From assembly GCA_016714445.1 (NCBI GenBank), contig JADJNF010000001.1, positions 1,178,001 through 1,242,000 on the forward strand: DNA of 64,000 bases. Reading direction: 5' to 3'. The notes under the pieces were generated by a model. It saw nothing but the letters and a program-made list of their open reading frames with translations, was not told the DNA's origin and made no database searches. Position 1 is the stretch's first letter. Every line of letters starts with the position of its first letter. The translations under genes and the position numbers were made by a program. Positions 27,946 through 37,061 of this stretch are shown here, piece after piece. This stretch comes from Saprospiraceae bacterium (GTDB taxonomy: Bacteria; Bacteroidota; Bacteroidia; Chitinophagales; Saprospiraceae).

Positions 27946-29124
27946 TTATAATCTTTCGATGATCATAGCACTGGCTCCTCCACCGCCATTACAGATAGCG
28001 GCCAAACCATATTTTCCATTATTTTGCTTCAACACATTTATCAGTGTTGTCACTATTCTGGCGCCTGAACAACCCAGGGGATGTCCCATAGATACAGCTC
28101 CGCCATTTATATTTACTTTATCCTGACTTAGTCCAAAATGTTTAATAAATGCCAGTGTCACCACAGAAAAGGCTTCATTGACTTCAAAAAAATCTATGTC
28201 ACTGATCGTAAGGCCTGCTCTTTTCAGTGCCTTTTCAGTGGCAATGGCAGGTGCTGTGGTAAACCATTCAGGTTCCTGAGCGCCATCAGCATAAGAAATG
28301 ATTCTTGCCAGTGGTTTAAGCCCGTTTTTTGATACCGTCTCTTCATCTGCCAAAACCAAAGCACATGCCCCATCATTTATAGTGGAAGCATTGGCTGCCG
28401 TAACTGTTCCATCTTTTGTAAACACAGGCCTTAATCCGGGTATTTTGTCAAACATTACATTTTTATACTCTTCGTCCTGTGCCACAATGTGTACATTCCC
28501 TTTTCTGTCTTTTACCTCTACTCCTACGACCTCATCAGCAAATTTACCGGACTCCCACGCCGCTGCTGTTCGCTGATATGATTGAATGGCATAATTGTCC
28601 TGCTCCGATCTGGAAATCTCAAACTTAGCGGCTGTAGCATCTGCAAAACACCCCATCGCCTGTCCATCATATACATTGGCAAGCCCGTCTCTGACCAGAC
28701 CATCCAATAATTCACCATTGCCATATCCGTATCCATATCTGCCTTTTGCCAGATAAAAAGGTATCGAAGACATATTTTCCATTCCCCCGGCAACCACTAC
28801 ATTATTCTGATTGAGTTCGATAGATTGAGCTCCAAACATGATGGATTTCATACCGGAAGCACATACTTTGTTTACTGTGGTAGCTGGAGTTGAATTTTTT
28901 AGTCCGGCATACAAGGCTACTTGTCTGGCTGGAGCCTGTCCTGCATTGGCCTGAACCACTTGTCCCATAAATATTTCTTGAACCTGATCCGGGGAAATTC
29001 CTGCCTTTTCGACCGCAGACTTTACTGCTATCGCTCCCAATTGTGTAGCAGGTATAGTCGATAAACTGCCACCAAAACTTCCGAGCGGAGTTCTGACTGC
29101 TGAAATAATATATACTTTTTCCAT
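27946..29124 (-). CDS. Acetyl-CoA acetyltransferase (thiolase)
   Basis: A 392-residue thiolase that condenses or cleaves acetoacetyl-CoA. The nucleophile Cys88 sits in NKVCASGMKS, the catalytic His in GGAVSMGHPLGCSGAR (about 349), and the second Cys in CNGGGGASAM near the C terminus. Length and motifs match AtoB/PhaA-type biosynthetic thiolases. It is monocistronic with a promoter at 29162-29195. It could serve ketone-body, mevalonate-type or fatty acid metabolism; context does not decide. Confidence 0.94.
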   Translation of the reverse strand: MEKVYIISAVRTPLGSFGGSLSTIPATQLGAIAVKSAVEKAGISPDQVQEIFMGQVVQANAGQAPARQVALYAGLKNSTPATTVNKVCASGMKSIMFGAQSIELNQNNVVVAGGMENMSSIPFYLAKGRYGYGYGNGELLDGLVRDGLANVYDGQAMGCFADATAAKFEISRSEQDNYAIQSYQRTAAAWESGKFADEVVGVEVKDRKGNVHIVAQDEEYKNVMFDKIPGLRPVFTKDGTVTAANASTINDGACALVLADEETVSKNGLKPLARIISYADGAQEPEWFTTAPAIATEKALKRAGLTISDIDFFEVNEAFSVVTLAFIKHFGLSQDKVNINGGAVSMGHPLGCSGARIVTTLINVLKQNNGKYGLAAICNGGGGASAMIIERL

Positions 29125-29161
29125 CTTTGATTATTTTATATTGGTTAGGTAAAATATGATG

Positions 29162-29195
29162 CAAAGATAAGGAAAAATAAGCCCTTTTAGCCAAA
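29162..29195 (-). promoter_or_regulatory. Bacteroidota-type promoter of the thiolase gene
   Basis: TATCTTTG (29162-29169) and TTTG (29192-29195) on the minus strand form -7 and -33 boxes with a 22-nt spacer. The leader to the ATG is about 35 nt. Confidence 0.45.
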
Positions 29196-29328
29196 ACTAT
29201 ATAAAATTTAAAACCAAAGTCACAGGCAAAAATAATCGATAAAATTAATAAACCTACATACCTTTTTGTCGTAAATACGAATAAGTTTATATGAACATGA
29301 AAAAGGAGTTCAAGTTGCCAGAAAAAAA

Positions 29329-29934
29329 TTAATGATCTGTCTTGTATCTGTTCCAATCATCTTCAGTGTCAATATCATGCAAAGTGGGTAGTAGCTGAAA
29401 TGTACTTCCTTGATTTTTTATCTTAACTATGGTTTGATCAAAAACACTTTCAGTACTCCATTCAATATCATCAAAGATATTCGGGGTAAATATTTTCATC
29501 CCAAGTAAATAATATCCCCCATCGTAAGTTGGGCCCACTACAAAGTCTGCTTGTTCAAGGCAAAAAAAAGCATCATCCATGATCGAAGGAGTCAGGTAGG
29601 GACAATCGCTTCCTATAATGACTACTTTACATGTATCCTGTTCTGAATAGGCATTAAAAACAGATTTGAAAGCATTTTTCATCCTCTCCCCAAGATCGTG
29701 TCCCGTCTGAACATGTTTATAAAAAGATGTGTCGTTCCAACGATCATTCTTGTTTAGAAACTCACTGTAAAAGGCATGTCTGACCGCATCCGTATTAATA
29801 ACGACATGATGGATAATATCTATTAAGGTAAGGTAAATATTCAGTGCGCCTGCATTTCCAATGGTATGAGCAATTCTGGTTTTTACTTTTCCTTCTACAG
29901 GATTTTTTATAAAAACAATAAGATGCCTGTCCAA
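29329..29934 (-). CDS. TIGR04282-family glycosyltransferase (arsenosugar-associated, DUF2064)
   Basis: A 201-residue nucleotide-sugar transferase-like protein. The start motif HLIVFIKNPVEGKVKTRIA, the central VVIIGSDCPYLTP and FVVGPTYDGGYYLLGM, and the closing LPTLHDIDTEDDW match the family that NCBI names arsenosugar biosynthesis glycosyltransferase. The best start is a TTG one base after the adaptor-gene stop, with no upstream ATG, so it is coupled to the efflux adaptor gene. The arsenosugar pair arsS/AhpD-like lies 28 kb away. Family membership does not prove an arsenic role. Confidence 0.8.
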   Translation of the reverse strand: MDRHLIVFIKNPVEGKVKTRIAHTIGNAGALNIYLTLIDIIHHVVINTDAVRHAFYSEFLNKNDRWNDTSFYKHVQTGHDLGERMKNAFKSVFNAYSEQDTCKVVIIGSDCPYLTPSIMDDAFFCLEQADFVVGPTYDGGYYLLGMKIFTPNIFDDIEWSTESVFDQTIVKIKNQGSTFQLLPTLHDIDTEDDWNRYKTDH

Positions 29935-29935
29935 A

Positions 29936-31342
29936 TTATTCTTTCTTTTTATCCTCCTTCTCTTCTTTTTTTCTCACCTTATCACCCGATTTTAAGCTTT
30001 TACTTATTTCTGCATAAGGTCCAGAGATCAGATTATCACCTGCATTAACGCCGGATTTTATCATGATATACTCATCATCCTGAATTCCTGTTTCAACTTT
30101 TATCATCTTTGCAGTATCAGCGTCCATTAAAAAAACTACTTCATCAAACTCTATATTTACGTCTGAATCAGCAGTACCAGAAGATCCCGTGGTTTTTTTA
30201 TCAAGCTTCTTTTTGTTCGGATCTACTTTTTCTCTTACCGTCACACATTGGATGGGCACTGCCACTACATCTTTTACTTCTTCAGTATAAATATCTACAG
30301 AAGCAGACATACCAGGTCGCAAAGGATATTTTACGAGATCAGATTTAATATCCTGATATGATTTTTCATCCACACGGATCTTAACCACAAAATTAGTGAC
30401 CTGATCCGTATTTAATGAAGCTGCACTCGTAGATGCAATATTTGATGCTGAATTAGCTATTTGTGTTACTTTGCCTTTGAATTTTTTACCTATGTATGCA
30501 TCGACTTCTATATCTACATCATCGTCCACTGCTACTTTTAAAATATCGTTTTCGCTGACGTCTACCTGAACCTCCATGGTATTCAGATTGGAAATTCGCA
30601 TCATTTCTGTTCCCGTCATTTGCATGGTACCGACTACCCTCTCTCCCTTTTCAACTGAAAGTTTAGACACAATTCCACTTGTTGGGGATTTAATAGTGGT
30701 CCTATTGAGGCTCGTCTTCAATTCCTTTAGACTTGCACTAGCCCCTTTTATACTAAACTCTGACGCTTCCGCATTTTGCTGAGATCCCCTTATACTGGCT
30801 TCTGCTGATCTAAGATTTGCTTCAAGTTGCCTTAAGGTAGCAAGTGACTGATCCAATTCAGCTTGTGATATTACTCCATCTTTTTTGAGTTGTTCATTGC
30901 GTTTATGAATGGTTCTTGCATTTTCCAATTGAGCGGTTATCTGTTCCTTTTGTGCCCGATTTGATTCTATCTGAGACCTGCTGATAGATAATTGTGCCTT
31001 TGAACTGTTCAGACTTGCTTCACCACGCTCAACAGCAGAAACATATGCATCAGGGTTAATTTTAGCAAGAATCTGACCCACCACTACTGAATCCCCTTCT
31101 TTAACATACAATTCAACGATTTCACCAGAAACATCAGACGAAATTTTGACTTCTGTTTCAGGAAATATTTTACCACTGGCTGAAACGGTCTCTTTAATTG
31201 TCCTCTTTTCTGCCATGGTCAATGTGACAGCTTTGCCTTTTGGTTTAGAAGAACCTTTTATAATGGCAACCACTGCCAATATCGCCAGTATCCCCACTAA
31301 TGATATTAATAACCAGTTGGTTTTTTTTGATCTTTGTGTCAT
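29936..31342 (-). CDS. HlyD/MacA-type efflux periplasmic adaptor
   Basis: A 468-residue membrane-fusion protein linking an inner-membrane pump to the outer-membrane TolC channel. The start MTQRSKKTNWLLISLVGILA gives an N-terminal membrane anchor; an upstream in-frame Met at 31462 would overlap the tolC gene by 86 bases and is rejected. A lipoyl half-motif (SGEIVELYVKEGDSV), a long coiled-coil hairpin (about 115-205), the second lipoyl half (IKSPTSGIVSKLSVEKGE) and beta-barrel/MP domains follow, ending in a Lys/Glu-rich tail. No permease gene lies nearby. It sits 34 bases after tolC. Confidence 0.85.
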   Translation of the reverse strand: MTQRSKKTNWLLISLVGILAILAVVAIIKGSSKPKGKAVTLTMAEKRTIKETVSASGKIFPETEVKISSDVSGEIVELYVKEGDSVVVGQILAKINPDAYVSAVERGEASLNSSKAQLSISRSQIESNRAQKEQITAQLENARTIHKRNEQLKKDGVISQAELDQSLATLRQLEANLRSAEASIRGSQQNAEASEFSIKGASASLKELKTSLNRTTIKSPTSGIVSKLSVEKGERVVGTMQMTGTEMMRISNLNTMEVQVDVSENDILKVAVDDDVDIEVDAYIGKKFKGKVTQIANSASNIASTSAASLNTDQVTNFVVKIRVDEKSYQDIKSDLVKYPLRPGMSASVDIYTEEVKDVVAVPIQCVTVREKVDPNKKKLDKKTTGSSGTADSDVNIEFDEVVFLMDADTAKMIKVETGIQDDEYIMIKSGVNAGDNLISGPYAEISKSLKSGDKVRKKEEKEDKKKE

Positions 31343-31376
31343 TTTTATACTATATTTTAGGTTTATGTTTTGAATA

Positions 31377-32813
31377 TTATTTAGCAAGAACAATTGGCTT
31401 TCCAAGATAAAAATCGAGCACTTTGGTTCTGAAAAGATAATCATATTTAGCAATGAGTGCATTGATAGAAGATGATTCCATAGATGTCTTAAGTCTGGTT
31501 AGTTCAAAGGCATTGAGGTTACCTATTTCAAATCTTTTTATAGCATTATTATACAGATTATTCTGCGCTGTTTTGGTTTTTTCAGAAGCAAGATATCTTG
31601 CTTTAGCAGCTTTCGCATCAGAAAGTGCCTGTCCGACGGTGATCTTCAGCGTCTCTTTGGTTTGCGTTAAATTAAGATTAGCACGTTCGGTATTCAGTTG
31701 AGCCCTTTGCAATCCGGCCTTTGCAGTGTAATTATTGTATATTGGAATACTCATAGATATTCCAACCCCATAGGATAAATTATCTGAAAACTGGTTAAAA
31801 TATGGTGATTTTTGCGTTTGCGGAATTTGCTGCGGAAAACCTACTGTCACTTCCTGATTATTTATAAATACCGTTTGTTCTATGATTGAACTTGTATACC
31901 CCGTAATATTAAGACCTTTATTAGAGTAATTGGTTCTGAGGCTTCCACCTGCGCCAATGGAAGGTAAAAATTCTGCCTTTGCTATTTTTTCTCCCAACTG
32001 AGCGCTTTTCACTCTCATCTCATTGGCTGCAACGGATGCCTGACTATTTAGCGCAGATTGATACAATTCGGAAAATGTGACTATATCTGGGTCTGTGTCT
32101 ACCGGCATTTCTCCTGGGGTAAGTATATCCATGTCGTAGTCCGGATCAAGTCTCAACAATTGTTTCAGATTCAACATATTGATGGTCAAATTATTACGGG
32201 CTTCGACTATCGTTTGCTCATTGGTTGCTTTTTGGGCTTCAATATCCAGTTTGTCATTTTCCGGCCTATTACCCACAGCAATCTGTTTATTCAGTTGACC
32301 AAGTTGTTCCAAAGTAAGACCCAACTGATTCTCTGCATTCTGAAGGTTTTCCTTAGCAAATAAAATATTCAGATAAAGGGAAGCTACATTTAGTGAAATA
32401 TCCCTTTTAGTCTGTTCCAGATCTTTTAAGGAAGCTTTATTATTAGAGATGCCTTGCTGAATGGTATTATTAATTCTACCGCTATTAAAAAGCATCACAT
32501 TGGAATTTAATGAAAACCCATTGTTGAAAAAAGTTTCTGTGATGAACTCGTTTCTGGTGGGGTCAATGGTACGCCCAAAATTCCATCCCACATTTGTGCT
32601 GGCAGATAAATTCGGATATCTGCCGTGACGGGCTTGATTTACATCAATCTCTGTTCCTTGCAAAGAAAGATTACTCCCCTCTACCTGAAGGCTTTTTTCG
32701 ATGGCAAAGCTCACACACTTCTCCAATGACCAGATTTCCTGGCTATATAATGGTGATGAGATAGTGAGAAGTTGGAGCAAGAGAGCTACTAAAAAATATT
32801 TGGAAAATTTCAT
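31377..32813 (-). CDS. TolC-family outer-membrane efflux protein
   Basis: A 478-residue outer-membrane factor with a signal peptide (MKFSKYFLVALLLQLLTISSPLYSQ). Two long coiled-coil repeats follow the usual TolC pattern, with LSLQGTEIDVNQARHGRYPNLSAS in the first half and AQLGEKIAKAEFLPSIGAGG opening the second half, and the equatorial FELTRLKTSMESS near the end. It forms the exit channel for a type I or RND-like pump with the adaptor encoded next. The operon order is tolC, adaptor, TIGR04282 glycosyltransferase. Confidence 0.9.
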   Translation of the reverse strand: MKFSKYFLVALLLQLLTISSPLYSQEIWSLEKCVSFAIEKSLQVEGSNLSLQGTEIDVNQARHGRYPNLSASTNVGWNFGRTIDPTRNEFITETFFNNGFSLNSNVMLFNSGRINNTIQQGISNNKASLKDLEQTKRDISLNVASLYLNILFAKENLQNAENQLGLTLEQLGQLNKQIAVGNRPENDKLDIEAQKATNEQTIVEARNNLTINMLNLKQLLRLDPDYDMDILTPGEMPVDTDPDIVTFSELYQSALNSQASVAANEMRVKSAQLGEKIAKAEFLPSIGAGGSLRTNYSNKGLNITGYTSSIIEQTVFINNQEVTVGFPQQIPQTQKSPYFNQFSDNLSYGVGISMSIPIYNNYTAKAGLQRAQLNTERANLNLTQTKETLKITVGQALSDAKAAKARYLASEKTKTAQNNLYNNAIKRFEIGNLNAFELTRLKTSMESSSINALIAKYDYLFRTKVLDFYLGKPIVLAK

Positions 32814-33043
32814 TTAAATAACAATTTACACTGCAATATTACAATTTTAAGCTCTAAGATGGACAGTTTTTTATATAAATAGCAGTTTAACATAGATGAA
32901 CTTCTATATAAAAGCTGTGTTTGCCGCTTCTTGGTATTAAATAAACACTATTCTCCTGAAATCTCATACCATAAATTATTACAACTAAGCAACAATAATT
33001 TCCCTTTACGAAATCCCATATAAATGCCTGAAGAACATTTTTT

Positions 33044-33078
33044 ACATTTTATTTGCAACATTGTTGCAAATAAAATGT
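33044..33078. promoter_or_regulatory. Perfect 35-bp palindromic operator upstream of the TonB receptor gene
   Basis: ACATTTTATTTGCAAC (33044-33059) and GTTGCAAATAAAATGT (33063-33078) are exact reverse complements with an ATT centre. The core TTGCAACattGTTGCAA looks like a dimeric repressor site. It ends 12 bases before the ATG of the receptor gene and directly abuts a -7 box (TAGTTTTG, 33079-33086). A Fur-superfamily metal regulator such as Zur is a candidate by analogy, not by proof. Confidence 0.65.
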
Positions 33079-33086
33079 TAGTTTTG
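33079..33086 (+). promoter_or_regulatory. -7 box abutting the receptor start codon
   Basis: TAGTTTTG matches TAnnTTTG and ends 4 bases before the ATG at 33091, so transcription would begin at or beside the start codon. It adjoins the 35-bp palindrome. Confidence 0.4.
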
Positions 33087-33090
33087 CATC

Positions 33091-35409
33091 ATGTTAAGTA
33101 TTAATATCCGAAAATTTATTTCATTTACTTTTGTCGCTTTCCTGTATTTGAATGTCATTTCTCAAGACTGCCATCTCATCTTATCAGGCAAAGTCATAGA
33201 TCAGCATCATGAAGAAAATCTTGAATATGCAACCGTATATATTCAGGAGCTAAATGCCGGAACCGTTTGCGACAGCATAGGACGATTTACTATTGATAAA
33301 GTTTGCCCCGGAAAATATCATATTATCGTTTCTCACCTGGGTTGTGAAAGTAAAAATTACTATTTGACCATAACAGAAAATACTTATCAGATATTTCAGC
33401 TGGAACATCATGAAGAGCTGATGGACGAAATAGAAATCACCGGGGATGGATCACAATCGAGAACGGGTCTGAACAAAAATACGTTGAAAAAGGAAATCCT
33501 GTTCGAACAGGCAGGAAAGTCACTGAGCGAAATATTAACTTCAATACCTGGCATAAGCTCACTAAAATCAGGGCCGAACCTATCAAAACCAATCATACAG
33601 GGCATGTATGGCAATAGGGTGACCATACTTAATCATGGTATACCTCAGGAAGGTCAGCAATGGGGAAACGATCATGCTCCTGAAATAGACCCAAATACAG
33701 CAGACAAAATCTCTGTTTACAAAGGTGCTTCTGCCATCAGGTTTGGCCTTCAAACGATAGGAGGAATTGTCGTCCTCGAACCGGAAGAAATTCAGGAAGA
33801 TCCGCATTGGCACGGAAGCTATCAGTCCACATTTCAAACCAACGGATTAAATTTTAGCGGAGCTGCCACAATCAGGAAGTCATTTGATCTGGCTAAGATC
33901 AGATTGACAGGAGGATTTGTAAAATCCGGTGATAAAAAAACGCCTGATTATTTCCTGACCAACACTGGAAATTCAGATGCATCATTCTCCATTATCGTTA
34001 GTAATCATGCTTCTGGCAAATGGAAAAGATTATTTTACTACAGTTATTATTACAATAAAAATGGCATTCTGCGAGGATCGCATATAGGAAACGTAACCGA
34101 TCTTGAAGAAGCATTTAACAGAAGTATCCCTTTTTACACAGAAGATAATTTTTCATATAAAATAGATGTACCGCGTCAAGAAGTAAATCATCATCTGGCA
34201 AAATATAATACTAAATATTTTATTAACGAAAGCTCAAATTTTAATCTTGATGTAGGCATACAGGTCAATCAAAGGTCTGAATTTGATATAAGAAGAGGTA
34301 ACAGGAATGATAAACCTGCATTGGACTTAAATCTATTCAGTCAGTATTATGATCTTTACTACTTTAAACAATCTGATCATGTAGAATACACTGCCGGTAT
34401 ACAATATCGAAACGCAAATAATACGAATATACCGGGTACGGGTATTTTACCTTTAATCCCTGACTATATCAATAATACAGGTGCCGGGTATCTTATTTCA
34501 AAATACAAATTGAAAAAGATTCAAATAGAAAATGGTTTGAGAGTTGAGTTTAGAAATTATTTTGTTGCCAGAATAAGTAACAACAGAGAAGTCATTAAAG
34601 AACATATAAACTATCTTAATTGGGCTACTAATTTTGGATTAAAAACGAGTATTTTCAAAGATATTAAGACACTGGTGGACATATCTTATACCAATAGACC
34701 ACCTGAAGTCAATGAACTTTTCAGCAATGGTCTGCATCAGGGTGTCAGTGGTATCGAAGAAGGGAATAGCAATTTGAATGCAGAGCGTTCTTTTAAGATT
34801 GTAAATGAGTGGGATATCAAAATTGGTCATTCAACAAATATAAATGCTTCTCTATTTTACAACAGGATTTCAAATTATATCTATTTGCAACCGCAGAAGG
34901 AGCTTAGACTGACCATAAGAGGGGCATTTCCTGTGTTTAAATATATTGGCACTGAGGCATCACTTACCGGTGGAGATATAAAATTGATCCATAACATAAC
35001 TGATCACTTGCAGGCTACATCTGGGCTGAGCTACATATATGCCAGAAATATCACACAAAACTCAGGGCTTATAAGAATTCCTCCATTAAATCTGCAATTG
35101 AATTTAAGTTATACTTTTGGCAGATTCTGGAAAATTCATGAGATAAAAACCGTTGTAGGCTTTAGTTATGATGCCGGGCAAACCAATGTTGATTTGAGTG
35201 AAGATTTTTTAAACCCGCCTGGGGAATATTACCTGATAAATATCTCAACAAAATTCAGGCTGAAAACAAAAAATGGAAATGATATCGACATTCAATTCAG
35301 GGCAGAAAACTTATTAAACAATACTTACAGGCAATATCTGAACAGATTAAGATATTTTGCTGATGAAACCGGAAGTAACTTTTCACTAAATATTAAATCA
35401 TATTTCTAA
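33091..35409 (+). CDS. TonB-dependent outer-membrane receptor with carboxypeptidase-like N-terminal domain
   Basis: A 772-residue receptor. A signal peptide (to about residue 25, YLNVISQD) is followed by a CarboxypepD_reg-like beta domain (about 28-110). The plug has TSIPGISSLKSGPNLSKPII, VTILNHGIP and DKISVYKGASAIRFGLQTIG, and the barrel ends in an aromatic residue (Phe). It imports a small ligand across the outer membrane with TonB energy. Pairing with a small lipoprotein and a palindromic operator suggests a metal-limited uptake locus; zinc is a guess. A similar receptor/lipoprotein arrangement is common in Bacteroidota. Confidence 0.88.
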   Translation: MLSINIRKFISFTFVAFLYLNVISQDCHLILSGKVIDQHHEENLEYATVYIQELNAGTVCDSIGRFTIDKVCPGKYHIIVSHLGCESKNYYLTITENTYQIFQLEHHEELMDEIEITGDGSQSRTGLNKNTLKKEILFEQAGKSLSEILTSIPGISSLKSGPNLSKPIIQGMYGNRVTILNHGIPQEGQQWGNDHAPEIDPNTADKISVYKGASAIRFGLQTIGGIVVLEPEEIQEDPHWHGSYQSTFQTNGLNFSGAATIRKSFDLAKIRLTGGFVKSGDKKTPDYFLTNTGNSDASFSIIVSNHASGKWKRLFYYSYYYNKNGILRGSHIGNVTDLEEAFNRSIPFYTEDNFSYKIDVPRQEVNHHLAKYNTKYFINESSNFNLDVGIQVNQRSEFDIRRGNRNDKPALDLNLFSQYYDLYYFKQSDHVEYTAGIQYRNANNTNIPGTGILPLIPDYINNTGAGYLISKYKLKKIQIENGLRVEFRNYFVARISNNREVIKEHINYLNWATNFGLKTSIFKDIKTLVDISYTNRPPEVNELFSNGLHQGVSGIEEGNSNLNAERSFKIVNEWDIKIGHSTNINASLFYNRISNYIYLQPQKELRLTIRGAFPVFKYIGTEASLTGGDIKLIHNITDHLQATSGLSYIYARNITQNSGLIRIPPLNLQLNLSYTFGRFWKIHEIKTVVGFSYDAGQTNVDLSEDFLNPPGEYYLINISTKFRLKTKNGNDIDIQFRAENLLNNTYRQYLNRLRYFADETGSNFSLNIKSYF

Positions 35410-35427
35410 CACTTTAAATTCAAAAAA

Positions 35428-35997
35428 ATGAACAAAAAAATTTTAACATTAGGTTTGTCCATCTTTATGCTTACCTTATTTTCATCTTGTGACAAAGACC
35501 CTGAAGTTTCGAATGAAGAAGAGTTGATCACTACTGTTACCTACACTCTTACTCCTGTTACTACAGGTGAAATAGTAACTTTAACTTTTAAAGACATTGA
35601 TGGAGATGGTGGTAATGCCCCGGTAATTACTTATACAGGTGAATTAAAAACAGGTACAACTTATAACGGAGCACTAAGTCTTTTGAATGAAGCTGAAAAT
35701 CCTGCAGAAAATATCACTGAAGAAATCGAAGAAGAAGACGAAGACCATCAGCTGTTTTTTGCTGTCTCGGGCGGTGCTGAAGGCAAAATGATAATCAGCT
35801 ACGATGACAAGGATGCCAATAATCAACCTGTAGGTTTAAAAACCAAAGTATCGACCTCAGGCACCGGAACCGGTAAACTGAAGATTACATTACGGCATTT
35901 ACCAAATAAAACAGCAAGCGGTGTGTCAGCAGGAAATATAACAAATGCAGGTGGGGAAACAGACATTGAAGTGAATTTTGATATAGTAATTAAATAA
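35428..35997 (+). CDS. Small lipoprotein following the TonB receptor
   Basis: A 189-residue exported protein. The signal peptide ends in a lipobox LFSSC (Cys21). The rest is beta-rich, with VTYTLTPVTTGEIVTLTFKD and ITLRHLPNKTASGVSAGN, an acidic patch (EEIEEEDEDHQ, about residues 100-110) and Gly/Ser-rich segments. Such proteins, sometimes labelled type 1 periplasmic-binding-like, commonly follow TonB receptors. It starts 18 bases after the receptor stop and shares its promoter. The acidic patch would suit a metal-binding role, which is inference. Confidence 0.75.
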   Translation: MNKKILTLGLSIFMLTLFSSCDKDPEVSNEEELITTVTYTLTPVTTGEIVTLTFKDIDGDGGNAPVITYTGELKTGTTYNGALSLLNEAENPAENITEEIEEEDEDHQLFFAVSGGAEGKMIISYDDKDANNQPVGLKTKVSTSGTGTGKLKITLRHLPNKTASGVSAGNITNAGGETDIEVNFDIVIK

Positions 35998-36004
35998 AAA
36001 CAGA

Positions 36005-36046
36005 ATCCCTTCTGATGATCATCAATTTTCAGAAGGGATCATTTTT
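36005..36046 (+). terminator. Terminator of the receptor-lipoprotein operon
   Basis: An 11-bp stem pairs ATCCCTTCTGA (36005-36015) with TCAGAAGGGAT (36029-36039), then CATTTTTTC. It lies 8 bases past the lipoprotein stop. Confidence 0.75.
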
Positions 36047-36133
36047 TCAAAAATAAAAATTACTATTTTTATCATTTCTGCCTGCCAGCCGATTTTATCC
36101 ATCTATTTTTGTGCCACCAAATCAATCATTGAT

Positions 36134-37060
36134 ATGAAAATAATATTTATGGGCACTCCTGAATTTGCCGTTCCTTCACTGGATATATTGGTTCAGAATA
36201 ATTACGATATCATCGCTGTGGTTACCAGTACTGATAGCTATGGCGGCAGAGGTGGAAAACAACTGATCGAGTCATCTATCAAAAAATATGCAATAGAGCA
36301 TCATATTCCTGTCCTGCAGCCCACCAACCTTAAATCACCCGGGTTTATTGAACAATTAAAATCTTTTGAAGCTGATCTTCAGGTAGTGGTTGCATTCAGG
36401 ATGCTCCCGGAAGTGGTGTGGAATATGCCACCTTTGGGCACCTTCAATCTACATGGTAGTCTTTTGCCAAGATATAGAGGAGCAGCACCTATCAATCATG
36501 CTATTATTCAGGGAGAAACAGAAACAGGTGTGACCAGCTTTAAACTTAAACATGAGATAGATACCGGAGATGTTTTATTGCAAAAAAAGGTACCTGTTTA
36601 TGAAAATGACGATGCGGGAATACTTCATGATCGTATGATGAATGCAGGAGCAGAAGTAGTGCTCGAAACTGTAAAACTTATAGAATCTGGTAAGTATACT
36701 TTTTTAAAACAAGACGATAGTCTGGCTACAAAAGCGCCTAAAATATTTCACGAAACCTGTAAAATTGACTTTAAAAAGCCGGTTGATCAGGTGTATAATT
36801 TTATCAGAGGGCTAAGTCCCTACCCCGGAGCATGGTGTGTCTTGGAAGGAAAAGAAATTAAGCTACTCAAAACTAAAAAAAGAATGTTTACTGATGACAA
36901 TGAAGCCGGGACCATCGTAACGGATCATAAAAAATCATTAGAAATCAAATGTAAGGATGGATATATACAAGTCATCTCTCTGAAACCACAAGGCAAAAAG
37001 GAGATGTCAGTGATTGACTTCCTTAACGGCAATAAAATTGTAGCAACATCTATTATTTAA
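36134..37060 (+). CDS. fmt: Methionyl-tRNA formyltransferase
   Basis: A 308-residue cytoplasmic enzyme that formylates initiator methionyl-tRNA. It starts MKIIFMGTPEFAVPSLD and contains the catalytic formyl-transfer motif FNLHGSLLPRYRGAAPINHA (about 107-126) and the later ITTGVTSFKLKHEIDTGDVL-type region with Asp, followed by the C-terminal domain with FIRGLSPYPGAW. A -7-like TATTTTTG (36114-36121) precedes it. It converges with the choice-of-anchor B gene, whose stop is only one base away. Confidence 0.96.
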   Translation: MKIIFMGTPEFAVPSLDILVQNNYDIIAVVTSTDSYGGRGGKQLIESSIKKYAIEHHIPVLQPTNLKSPGFIEQLKSFEADLQVVVAFRMLPEVVWNMPPLGTFNLHGSLLPRYRGAAPINHAIIQGETETGVTSFKLKHEIDTGDVLLQKKVPVYENDDAGILHDRMMNAGAEVVLETVKLIESGKYTFLKQDDSLATKAPKIFHETCKIDFKKPVDQVYNFIRGLSPYPGAWCVLEGKEIKLLKTKKRMFTDDNEAGTIVTDHKKSLEIKCKDGYIQVISLKPQGKKEMSVIDFLNGNKIVATSII

Positions 37061-37061
37061 A

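Noticed and set aside
31343..31462. Extended N terminus of the HlyD-type adaptor
   Set aside because: The added 40 residues overlap the end of tolC and do not look like a signal or anchor; the inner ATG at 31342 begins the typical anchor.
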